DNA of 64,000 nt from Branchiostoma floridae (taxonomy: Eukaryota; Chordata; Leptocardii; Amphioxiformes; Branchiostomatidae): contig NC_049987.1 in NCBI RefSeq assembly GCF_000003815.2, positions 13,205,434 through 13,269,433 on the forward strand, given 5' to 3'. The notes beneath the pieces are model-generated. The model was not told the DNA's origin and ran no database searches. It saw only the letters and a program-made list of their open reading frames with translations. Shown here in pieces: positions 1 through 10,500 of this stretch. How positions within the stretch are numbered: the first letter of the stretch is position 1; each line of letters opens with the position of its first letter. The position numbers and the translations under genes were made by a program.

Positions 1-70
1 TTTCGCTTTTCCAACGTAACGTTACTGTAGGTCCTCAAATTTAGCACTGTTACACTATATGGAGAATCAA

Positions 71-219
71 TCCATAACTGTACTGTTATCAATAATGTTT
101 TGTTGTTGTTTTGTATGTAGCCTCTTAGTACTATTGTCTGTATAGCTATTAGTTGTTATTGGTTGCCATACATTGTACCCTGTGCGATTGTTGAGCAATA
201 AAATTCATTCATTCATTCA
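71..219 (+). repeat. Truncated LINE 3' tail inserted in promoter of BTB-Kelch copy 1
   Basis: The flanking sequence is continuous in copy 2 (around 21950) but is split here by about 149 bp. The insert ends in a LINE-type tail, an AATAAAATTC followed by ATTC repeats. It is absent from the other three paralogous promoters, so it inserted after the duplication. It lies just upstream of the conserved DR1 motif and does not remove it. The LINE class is inferred from the tail only. Confidence 0.6.
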
Positions 220-235
220 GTATCGATGTTGCTGT

Positions 236-248
236 AGGTCAAAGGTCA
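236..248 (+). promoter_or_regulatory. DR1 nuclear-receptor-type element, BTB-Kelch copy 1 promoter
   Basis: The sequence AGGTCAAAGGTCA is a perfect direct repeat of AGGTCA with a one-base spacer (DR1), the class bound by HNF4, COUP-TF and RXR heterodimers. It lies about 98 bp before the ATG and is kept at the equivalent place in all four paralogues. A CACGTG E-box follows at 283-288. Binding is inferred, not shown. Confidence 0.5.
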
Positions 249-346
249 AAATTATAACGAAAACCAGACGTCTTCAGTCTTCCACGTGTCAGTCAGAGTA
301 GAGGAGCGATAGTTTCTTCACTTTCGGCGTCATTCAGTGGTAGATA

Positions 347-3300
347 ATGGACGTAACTAACAAAGAACACACTAGCAATGTTCTACAAGAGCTGAACAAA
401 CAGTGGGCGCGGGCAGAGCTGACGGACGTGGTTCTGGAGGTGGAAGGGAGATGGTAAGATGGGACGATGGGGAGGGGGGCTGAGGGGCTGCATAATCTTG
501 TACCTCAAGTGATATCACTGATCATCACCAAAAACCGTCCAGATCATGGTGCCTTCGATTAGGAAGGCCATGCTTCGATGTGTCTTATGTTGATTTGTAG
601 TAGTAGTTCGTAAACATTGTTTTCATGTCACCTTCATGAGTGTAACAGTTATCTGCCACACAGTATTAAACAGGCTAGCGGATGTGCCACACTGTGAGTA
701 ACAGGCTAAGATGTGCCACACAGGGATGTCGATCTCGGAGATTCGAGGACGAATCTTGAAAAGAAATAGGGGAGTAGTGTAACAGTGGTGTTCAAGTACT
801 GTCTACCGTCATTGCCAAGTGGCTCTAGAGCTTTTGTGGTGACAGCGATAGTGGTCATGATTTGCAATCCGCCTGCCATCGCTCTGTCCTGGCATCATGC
901 AGTCCCTACTTCAGTAGCATGTTCACCAGCGGCTATGTGGAGGCCAAACAGGAGAGAATCAGAATCCAGGATGTGAGTGAGGTAGCCATGGCAACCATTC
1001 TGGACTACGCCTACACCGGCTGCGTTAAGGCGGAGCCAGACCAGGTCCAGGCTGTGATGTCTGCAGCCAGACTGCTACAGGTGAGGATACTGCATTGATG
1101 TCTCCATATACATTAATAAGTGTGACCGTAATAACTTGATTATGCTCATGTCATATTAGAGTTATTAATTTTGTCAGTCTTTGTTCTTAAGTGAGGTCTC
1201 AAGTTCGAATCCTGCCGTGTCATCGATCTTGTGCCCTTGAGAAAGGCACTCTACATGGCTTTCCTCACTTTACTCAGGTGAAAATGAGTTTCGGCTAGGG
1301 CTGTCCCTCGTATAGGACGTTAAATGGAGGTGTTTGAGGAGAGCCACACCCCACGCACGTTATACAACTTATAGAACCCACCTTTTCTGCGATGGTGCAA
1401 ATCCTTCCGTCTAGAGTGGGTGATTCTCTACAAATCGCTTCGACTCCAGGAAGAATAGTGACATATCAGTCACTAAATAATGGAGATCTGTATCAAACCA
1501 AACCAAACCAAACCTTAGTTTGACATTTAGTTTGAGTATTATAATATAACAATTTTTGGGTTTAAGTTCTATACACTTTTAAGTGCACTTTATCCCTTCC
1601 TACATATTACATCGATCATAAAATATATCTGCCCTTTTATCTCCACTATAACAGAAAAGTGAGGAGAAGTTGAATTTATCCAGCAATAGTCTAATTTTGT
1701 ATCTGTTAACTGTAAACTGTATCTTTTCAACATGACTTTTTGTGACCTGTACTTAGCCCGGTGTGGCAAGAATTTGCAATAAAGGTCTTCATTCAATTCA
1801 ATTACTAGTAAGTGTGAGAAACTGATAACTACAGATTGGTAGATGTAACTGTTTCCATGTTTATTGCCTCTAGGTGGATTTTGTAGGTCGTAAGGCAGCA
1901 GAATACATGAAGGACCATCTGGACGTGTCCAACTGTGTGGATGTTTGGATGTATGCTGACATGTTGGCAGACTGTAGCCTAGTCGAGGCCAGTAAGAAGT
2001 ATGTGGCATCCAGGTCAGTCTGATGGCTGTTAATGATTATTGAATAAATTATAGAATAATACATGTTAATTTGATTGTCTGTTTCAAACAGCACTTACTT
2101 AAAATGCATTCACAATGTGTGATTTAACATATCTGAGTCAACTCATTGCACATGTAATTTTCTCAGGTTCGACCAGGTGGCTCTACAACCATCCTTTGTC
2201 CAGTTGCCTTTGAGCCTCCTCCAGTCATTGCTTGACAGGGATGATCTAATGGCCAAGTTAGAAGACAACGTTGTGCGAGCTGCTCTAAGATGGGTCGACT
2301 TCAACCAAGAAGAGCGTTTGCAGCACCTTTCTACCCTTTCTAAATCATTACGTCTGTCTCATATCAGCCCAGAACTGCGTGTTGAAATGAAGAAAAAATG
2401 CTGGTCGACAGATAGCAAGTTAGTTTACAATGACAGTACAGCCCAACGGCTGGGACATGCGCAAACTGAACTACAGATCTTCCTTAGGGAAGTTTACTCA
2501 GACGATGAAGACGAGTGGTCTACCCCTTGCTATGACCCCTCCACAGGTCGACTATATGCAATTGATATGCCCGATAACCTGGACAGCTTCTCTAGATCTG
2601 TGACAGTAACTCCTGATGATGAGCTGTACATGGCAGGTGACATTGCTAAAAGTAGAGATGACAGGCAGAATAAATTTTACCAGTACAACCACCTTCTAAA
2701 CACCTGGGAGCCAAGGTGTGGGATGATTGAACCCAGATACAGGTATGTCTCTCTGATGCATGCTGCTTATTTCTTGCCTGAAGGCATTTACAAAAGACAA
2801 AATTATTTCAGGGAAGACATATGGATTTTTCATGTTTATGCTGAAGATATCTTAGGAAAATGTGACGTTACATTTTACAGTTATGATGTTCCAGACTTGC
2901 ATGACTTCAGACATATGATACCAGTTTGCCATATTCCCTTGTTCCTGGTACGTGTCGGAAAAAGGCTGAGGGAATTTCCCTGCTACATCTACACTGTACT
3001 CTTTCCCTACTGTAAATTCTGTGCATGATGATACCCACTGTCTTCAAATTGTTGCGACTGAAACGGATTGAAATACATTTCCATTTACTGTAGATAGCGC
3101 AGAAGTGACCCTAACAGGACACCCAAGTCTTCCCCAACTTTTCTTTGCTAGAAAAAATGTACCCAAAAGTCATTTTTTTACGACTGCTCAGGTTCATCAT
3201 AGTTCACTTTTCTTTGGTCATTTAGAATTATTTCCTGCTCATGTATGTTGCTGCCATCTTGCTTGAAATTTCACATTACATGGGGACTTTTTGATGTCAG

Positions 3301-4463
3301 TGTGTAGAGAGTTTGTAGCCTGTTTACAGATTTGGCCACGTCTCAACTGCAAACTCTGGAAGTTTGCAGTTGATGTCTAACCTTCATTGACGTATTGAAG
3401 TTTGATTGTAAAACTCTTAGGAACATCTGATAAAGCTTATTGTGTGAGTCCAAGGTGATTCAGAACATTTGCTACAATAGTTTCACAAGCTTCCAGTCCC
3501 AAGGTGGAGTAATATTTCAAGCAAGATGGCAGTGCCAGGCTACAAATCACTGTCAGGAATGTGAGCTATGATGGATCTTTGCAGTGCTATCAAAGAAAAA
3601 ATTCTGGTAAGTCTCCAATCTCTGGTGCAGTTGTCTCCCCTTGAAGCTCATGCCTACATAACAATTATGTTGTGGCAGAATCCCACAGTTCGATGCCCTA
3701 CATCACATGTTGGTAAACTTTTCCTGCATTTGTATTCTTCAGGTGTGGTCTGGTGTATCTGAAAGGGTACATCTATGCCATTGGTGGTGATGGCGTGAGA
3801 ACAGCAGAGAGGTATGACCCAAGTTGTGATGAGTGGACCTCCATACCACCCCTCCCTCAGCCCTTGTCTTTAGAACTCTGTGCAGTGACTCTAAATGACA
3901 GCATCTATGTCATAGGTAGGAAAGGCTGCTACTGCTTCTCTACCACTGAGAACAAGTGGAGCAAGATAGCGGACATGCTTCGACCACCAGTGCGTCCTCA
4001 GGCCGTCACCTATCGGGGGCGCATCTACTGTATAGACTGTGACAGCAACAGAGACTCCCAACACTATTCCAGAGTAGAGATGTATAATCCTACGAAAGGC
4101 GAGTGGAAGGTGTCAGATGGCTCTTTTGAGTTTGAGTGTGACACAGCAACCTTGATGAAATACAGAAAGACTATGTACATTCTCATCATGCATGGTGGCC
4201 CAGATACAGACCTACTTGAAACTGACATGGACAGCACTACACTTTTAGTTTACCAGTACCTGCCAAAGTCAGACTCTTGGCGGTATCTAGATGTCAAGAA
4301 CAAGAGAAGGCTGTTCCCCCCCTTGGCACTGTGGTTGAGGTTAGCTAGTACGACAGAGTGCCTGACAGTAAGGATGATCCCAATGTGCCTCAGGGATCCA
4401 AAGGTATACGAGCGCGATTATCGTGGTGTAGGTGATCAGAGCGACTCCAGTGACAGTGACTAG
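347..4463 (+). CDS. BTB-BACK-Kelch protein, tandem copy 1 (KLHL type)
   Basis: Five coding exons: 347-453, 852-1080, 1874-2013, 2167-2742 and 3743-4463, giving 590 aa plus TAG. Exons 1-2 encode the BTB/POZ domain (core SVLASCSPYF, then a DYAYTG motif). Exons 3-4 encode BACK (RKAAEYM, then a VxRAALRWVDF segment). The end of exon 4 and exon 5 encode a kelch propeller in which only one blade keeps the double glycine (YAIGGDG). The protein ends in a short Ser/Asp tail. Proteins of this class usually act as cullin-3 substrate adaptors; that role is inferred here. Odd point: the exon 2 acceptor used by the other three copies (CAG or TAG before TTTCCCCTGCC) is destroyed. The frame stays open only with an alternative AG at 850-851, which changes the start of the exon to CGHDLQSACHRS. 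The tail is also shorter than in copy 4, its closest relative. The exon 2 start is the least certain boundary. Confidence 0.8.
1188..1515 (+). repeat. tRNA-derived SINE in intron 2 of copy 1
   Basis: A B-box-like GTTCGAATCC is followed by the typical body with a CCTTGAGAAAGGCAC stretch and the TTTCCTCACTTTACTCAGGTG segment. It ends in an (AACC)n tail at about 1496-1515. Related copies lie at 24931-25145 and 31941-32175. Boundaries are approximate. Confidence 0.6.
1732..1803 (+). repeat. LINE 3' tail fragment
   Basis: The segment TGTGACCTGTACTTAGCCC followed by a GCAATAAAGGTCTTCATTC tail is related to 11441-11510 in EIF2S3 intron 7. It is read as a truncated non-LTR retrotransposon 3' end just upstream of exon 3. 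Confidence 0.5.
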
Positions 4464-5590
4464 AACACTATGAGATTAATACACCATTGAGAAGATCTTG
4501 AAACAGAGCAAAAGAGAAGTTTAGGAAACACTATGTCATTGCTATAAGATAAGATCGACAGGAACATTGATACTTTTAATATGTTTCTTCCCAGGGTTAC
4601 CCAAAAACATACTGGCTAGGTGTGAAGTGTCTTGACACTGATCTCCCTAAATGTGGAAAGACATTGAGAAGTTGGAAATTCCAATCAATTTAAAGCCTTG
4701 TATTTCAAATTGTACATGGATGAAGCCATTGGCTTGTGTTGTAGATGAAGCTGCATTGAGCTTGATATGTTCATGTACTTGTAGATATAGATCTTTTAAC
4801 AGTAAGAATGTTACTAATCAAGCCATTTTCTTGGTCATTGTATAACATTATGTATTTTCATTATGTAATTTGTTGTAAACCCTGGAACGTTTACATGATG
4901 TCGGCAAATGTAGCTACTTTCAAAGCGTTGTATTATTATTACACTAGTAGTCACAGCGTCTTTTTTCTATTCACCCAGTCATTAAATGTGGAGAAATAAA
5001 GCCATGTACTAACCCCAAGTTGTACTGGCTGTTTTCTTGATACGATATCCTAAGCGGAGCCTGAATTTCGTTGATCGTTATGGACTGTGTCTGCTATTGA
5101 CATGACTCTCAGATAGGCATGACGATATTGTCACACAGCTCTTTCACAGTCAACTCTCAACAGGTCGACTCACTTTTACTAGACAGGCAAACTTTCCCTA
5201 AAATAGTCAACAAGAGAATTTTTGTTTGGTCTACTAGGACAGGTTTCGCTCAGTACATGTACTTTCCTTTCTCAGCTGAGACATTTATTAAATGGACAAG
5301 CCCTTTAAAAGCCACTGTTTAGATGAATATTCGTTTACCTTTCTTACTGATTCTTAAATTTTCGGTAACCTATTCCACGGTCACCTGGCTTCATATGCTC
5401 TTAACTTAAAACCTGATGCTATTAACAGCTGGGATCTGGCGGAGGTTTGTGTTCTCCGCACCCTTGTTTTGTCCTCGACTTTATTTTGATCCGTAACCTC
5501 TGACAGCACTGTTTTCACGACAGCGCTATCGGCACCAACGTGTTGTTCTCCCTCAGTCTTGTGTCTTTCTCCGCATATTTTGGCACAAAC
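4464..5590 (+). other. 3' UTR and flank of BTB-Kelch copy 1
   Basis: No coding potential is seen. The 3' UTR runs to about 5020, past a conserved AATAAA. The rest parallels 38241-39260 downstream of copy 4 and, from about 4890 to 5400, the orphan remnant at 20217-20745. Confidence 0.6.
4995..5000 (+). terminator. Polyadenylation signal, BTB-Kelch copy 1
   Basis: AATAAA sits in the block ATGTGGAGAAATAAAGCCAT, which is conserved about 530 to 660 bp past the stop in all four copies. Confidence 0.55.
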
Positions 5591-5657
5591 ATGGCATTTT
5601 GTATGCTGCAGGCGAAGTCTCTGGTGATCTTGAGCCTCACGTTGTGTGCCGTTTGTG
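5591..5657 (+). pseudogene. Orphan signal-peptide exon, duplicate of ZP-gene exon 1
   Basis: This 67-base exon has an ATG, a 22-residue hydrophobic leader (MAFCMLQAKSL...) and an intact GTAAGA donor in phase 1. It is nearly identical to exon 1 of the ZP gene at 39261-39327. The surrounding sequence also matches, so it came with the segmental duplication that produced BTB-Kelch copy 1. No matching ZP-gene exon 2 follows before EIF2S3, although a 256-base gap lies downstream. It is probably a relic, but it could still act as a first exon for distant sequence. Confidence 0.7.
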
Positions 5658-6353
5658 GTAAGAATCGTCTTCTCATATTACTAGTGCTGACTTCGTCCCT
5701 GTGGAATATCTTAAAGGCTCGTATGTGGACTGTTTTTTTCGTAAATGGAAACTTGTGTCGTGTGCGTCAGATTTGCACGATGCTAATATTTAGTCATAAT
5801 TGTTTCTTCATTTGTGAAGACCGTATCTCATGTACGTCTGACTCATGTTGTTTATGAAACAACGGACAGACCGCTGCATTTCATGTATTCTTCCCATGAC
5901 CCGTGTGTAGGCTGCAAGGCCAAGGGCAACTGAGGTCAAGGCTGGTCAAGGAAGCTTTCTCTGCCTTTACGAAAGAGTACAATTGAAAGTTTCTTTAGCC
6001 AGTGGTATTCGTGTACGTAGATTAACTCATTTACACTTGTTTGTAATTGTATGTATATACGTAGTTGTAGTAGACCACCAGACCTCCTTGTACTTTTGTT
6101 GTGACAATGAAGATTATTGTTGTAAGGCAACACGAAATCACCGAACGGGGAAGCCTCATGCATGGCACCACGTCTGATACGCCTCCGTATATCTCAGCAA
6201 GGGTGCGCGGTCAATGACATTAGGTGTCAAAGACAGAGCAACATTGATACCTTTAGTGCACCGACCTAAGCGAGTCATATGGGACACATCAGCTTGGCCA
6301 TCTGGATCCAATTCCATGGATCTGTGGATCTGACTTTGTTCCCAGGGTTGGGC
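5658..6353 (+). other. Duplicated start of ZP-gene intron 1
   Basis: Collinear with 39328 to about 40025, the beginning of the ZP gene's first intron. Shared blocks include GTGCGTCAGATTTGCACGAT and the GCTTGGCCATCTGGATCCAA stretch. The homology stops at the assembly gap. No gene is seen. Confidence 0.7.
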
Positions 6354-6609
6354 NNNNNNNNNNNNNNNNNNNNNNNNNNNNNNNNNNNNNNNNNNNNNNN
6401 NNNNNNNNNNNNNNNNNNNNNNNNNNNNNNNNNNNNNNNNNNNNNNNNNNNNNNNNNNNNNNNNNNNNNNNNNNNNNNNNNNNNNNNNNNNNNNNNNNNN
6501 NNNNNNNNNNNNNNNNNNNNNNNNNNNNNNNNNNNNNNNNNNNNNNNNNNNNNNNNNNNNNNNNNNNNNNNNNNNNNNNNNNNNNNNNNNNNNNNNNNNN
6601 NNNNNNNNN
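6354..6609. other. Assembly gap (256 N)
   Basis: A run of Ns joins the duplicated ZP intron on the left to unrelated sequence and the tRNA on the right. The true length and join are unknown. It coincides with the end of the segmental duplication. Confidence 0.99.
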
Positions 6610-6669
6610 AATTAGCATGAATGGAAAGATATTTTCTTATGCAATAGAATGGCCACGCCACGTGTCGCC

Positions 6670-6740
6670 GCGCCGCTGGTGTAGTGGTATCATGCAAGAT
6701 TCCCATTCTTGCGACCCGGGTTCGATTCCCGGGCGGCGCA
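6670..6740 (+). tRNA. tRNA-Gly (anticodon CCC)
   Basis: A 71-nt cloverleaf. The acceptor stem pairs GCGCCGC with GCGGCGC, discriminator A. The anticodon stem CAAGA/TCTTG (6695-6699 and 6707-6711) carries the loop TTCCCAT with anticodon CCC at 6702-6704. The T arm is CCGGG TTCGATT CCCGG. An A box lies at about 6677-6687 and a B box at 6719-6729 for RNA polymerase III. No intron, and CCA is not encoded. Confidence 0.97.
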
Positions 6741-7582
6741 CGTCTTTTTGCCTTTTGTTGTTTTGTACTTTTATTTTCATATCATGGTGCCCTTATCCAC
6801 ACGAAATCACTTACCTTTACTTCCCAATTTTTTTTTTCAAACTTGATTTTTCAAGTCGTCCTACCAAGGCTGTGCGGTAATATTTCAGTTTGCCCTAAAA
6901 TCTCCGTAAAAGTACAAGGTGATTTGTAAGTCGTGTGTACAGTAGTAGTAGGCATCCTTCCATCTTTCCAGATGATGGTAGCGCTCTGTATCAGGTCACG
7001 GTGGTACAGTGAAACCATAGATATCATCTCTAAACATTTAAATAAAATCCTTACATACTAGTATACTAAATGCTATATCACTTCTGAAACATTGCACGTC
7101 CATATATAGGGTCCGTAGGATACATTGTGCTAAAATGATTCATAATGTTATTAAGCATCACCAAAAGATCAATGTTTGAGCTGGATGGTCTAAACTATAG
7201 TAACATTACTCAGTTTTGACCTGAAATATTGAGCAAGACACCTGACATAAAAAGACAGAAAATGCACCACGCACGGGGGACATCTAGCGATTTAGTGATA
7301 ATCTGCAATAGATTCATCATCAGTGTACGATTGCATCAGACAGCCATTTGCGAAGGCTGTCTAGAGACGATAAATCTTATGCCTGAAAAACAGGTTTGAT
7401 AAAATGAGAAATATTCTGATAAAATAGATATCAAATTATCAAAAATACTTTCTTGATAATATTTTTCTGAGTTTAAACATAAATTTCAATACGTTAATAA
7501 GGTATTAATTTATTTTTAAATTCATTCCAGTACAGGCTGTACAATAATGTGTAAAGAGACAGCTTACATTCACGCTTCCGAC
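6741..7582 (+). other. tRNA to EIF2S3 intergenic region
   Basis: A T-rich stretch follows the tRNA directly and can serve Pol III termination. The remainder is AT-rich. No gene or clear core promoter is seen; the EIF2S3 5' UTR must lie in its last part. Confidence 0.5.
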
Positions 7583-10500
7583 ATGGCGGCGGGAGAAGGT
7601 AACCAAAGTCAGGGCGGAGAAATCTCGTCAAGACAACCGCATTTAGCCAAGCAAGATGTCGCCAATTTGGTGAGTATGGCGTCTAAATGGTGTTAAGAAT
7701 TTGAGGAAGCCAGATTCCTTCCAAAACTCCTCATAGATACAGATAATAGGACTGAAATGTGGCAGTGACAAACGTGGCTTCTCTACCACCATCTGGAAAC
7801 ATGTGGTAGTCGTGTGGGGAGGGGGGCAGATTTACGTGTCTCATGTCACACACTGAAATAGTATACAAAGGAGAAGTAGAATTGCTGCATAACTTTTACC
7901 ATAGCCAAATAGGTCTTAGACCAGAACGGAATGTAGGAACCCTACGATCGGATCTGATGTTTATGAGGAATAACTCAAAAACCCTTCATCAAATTTCATG
8001 CACATGTATCGTTAACGTTACCAGGGGTGCCTAAGCATTTGCACGAACCCTATGAAATTCGTACGAATATTATGTGATACACACGAATCAATATGCGAAA
8101 TTCGTACGAATATGATGTGATACACACGAATCACTATGCGAAAACGCACGAATATTATGTGATACACACGAATCACTATGCGAAAACGCACGAATATTAT
8201 GAAATTCGCACGAATCACTATGCAAAAACGCACGAATATTATGAAATTCGCACGAATCACTATGTGACACACACGAGCCTTATGTGATTTGCACGATCCT
8301 TATGCGAAATTGCGCAACCACTGGCGGGGTCACGTGACAAACGGAGCGGGATTTTCAAGATGGCGGCTTCGCCGCTTCGGCGACTGAAAATACGATGTAA
8401 CACGCCGAAATGAAGCTAAACAGTAGCTCACAGGCTATCAAATACATCTTTGCGACGGTAAATGTCCATTCCATGCCTTGAAATATAAATATCTCGGGTA
8501 GAAACGCTCAAAATCATGCCTCCTCCCGGCCGCCGTTTTTGCATAAGGATCGTGCAAATCACATAAGGCTCGTGTGTGTCACATAGTGATTCGTGCGAAT
8601 TTCATAAAATTCGTACGATTTCGCATAGTGATTCGTGCGAATTTCATAATATTCGTGCGTTTTCGCATAGTGATTCGTGTGTATCACATAATATTCGTAC
8701 GAATTTCATAGGGTTCGTGCAAATGCTTAGGCACCCCTGGTTACTGGGTTTTATGCTCTAGACAAGCTGCACGACTCTCATACATTGATTTTATGAAGTT
8801 ACAGTCTTCGCAAAGCAATATTTATAATCATGACTTTTTCCTTATTCCATTAGAACATTTTATGATAGCATACATTAAAAACCAGCCCAAAGTCTAAAGT
8901 TGCATGTTTTTGCAGACCTGTCCTCCTCCATTCTGCAACATCTTGTTATTGTTTCATCAGAGGCTCAAGTGTTCCAGCAATGCTTAATGCTTCAATGATG
9001 TAGAGTGTTAGGGAACCTTTTTGCTAGTAGTTAGACAACAATATGTACTAATGTTAAAAGACAACATATGTGACCATTTTAACATATGCAGGTGTATGCA
9101 GACGTTGATATTTTCATCACGTTTCAGAGACTGTCCTTAAGAAATTTCCATCATCCTTTAATTCCCTTGCCTTCTATACGATAGTGAAGAAGACATAATT
9201 CTACAGCAATAATTGGTATTATGGGAGGCTACAGAAAGAGTGACATCAGGTTTTCTTACATCTTCTGTAAACTGACACAGATCCACAACCTTAGCAGTGT
9301 TCACGGCAGTAACCTTTTGATGCGCTAATTTGTTTGTTTTTTATAGGATGTGACCAAACTCAACGCCCTCACACCAGAGGTCATCAGTAGACAGGCCACC
9401 ATCAACATAGGTTTGTACTATTTTTTTTATTATTGATGCAATAACAGTAAGGCCTTATAAGTTCTATATGGTAATCATAGAAGTTGTCATCGAAAATCCC
9501 CACCCCAAACCCATTGGTGACTTAGTAGTACATGTATGTATGTTAGCCTGACTAAAATTGCGCTCCCAGCGTCCAGCCCTACAATTGCCGCCGCCGGGAG
9601 GGGGTCATTAACCCCAGCCAGCGAGAGATTGTGTAAATACAGTGCTCAATCTTTTTATGGATGTAAGATGTTGAAAACTACCCATGAAAGTAACTGTATG
9701 GGCTTGGTGAGATAGAGCAACAGAGAGGGTTTATAACATTGTATCCCACCCAGGAACCATCGGTCATGTGGCTCACGGCAAGTCTACTGTGGTGAAGGCC
9801 ATCTCAGGAGTACAGGTAGGTTACTGTTGTTAAAAAAAACACTGTTATTTAAACTTCCCATGAAGTAGAGCTGCATGAAGCCTTCATAAGTTTGGTTTGA
9901 AGTCTGCACGTTGATAACTACAATACTGGTGTATATTGCTTAAAAAAACTTTGTTATTCTCAAATTGTGTATTGTTGTGTTAAGTTTTGTAATATTGACT
10001 ATGATAATGTTTCCCACAGACTGTACGGTTCAAGAATGAGTTAGAGAGAAACATCACCATCAAGTTAGGATATGCCAATGCAAAGGTGGGTTAAAAACAG
10101 TGTACAGACGTAGTACTCTACAGTACTTCCAATCCTAAGGATGACATTTTTATGTTGTTGCTTGAATCCTAATTTATGCATATGGCATCAAGTGTTTGAA
10201 AACTTCTGCCACAGGGAAGATATGATTCCTAACTTGAAGTCAGCATGTTAAAGTGTACCTCCCCCCTATCCAGGTGTATAAATGTGATGGCCCGACCTGC
10301 CCGCGCCCCGACTGTTACCGGTCCTGTGGCAGTTCTAAGGAGGACAACTTCCCCTGTGACAGGATGGGCTGCAGTGGCAAGTTCTGTCTGCAGAGGTCAG
10401 TTTTACTATTGAGACATGAGATAGTGTGGTAAAAGATAGTCTTTTTGTTTTGTAATGTGTGGTTCCTATCGCCAGTCCACTCTTCATGGTAGAACTGTGT

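Noticed and set aside
6275-6706. Open frames across 6354-6609
   Set aside because: They consist of Ns; there is no sequence to support them.
6617-6929. Plus-strand frames over the tRNA
   Set aside because: They cross a complete tRNA-Gly gene and have no coding features.
8093-8287. Possible CRISPR-like array (regular short repeats)
   Set aside because: Units are contiguous without unique spacers and are mirrored in an inverted arm bounded by a target duplication; a eukaryotic transposon explains it.
8018-8761. Open frames with repeated peptides such as [13 protein letters not shown] on both strands
   Set aside because: They follow from the short repeat units in the arms of the palindromic element; both strands and two frames stay open for the same reason.
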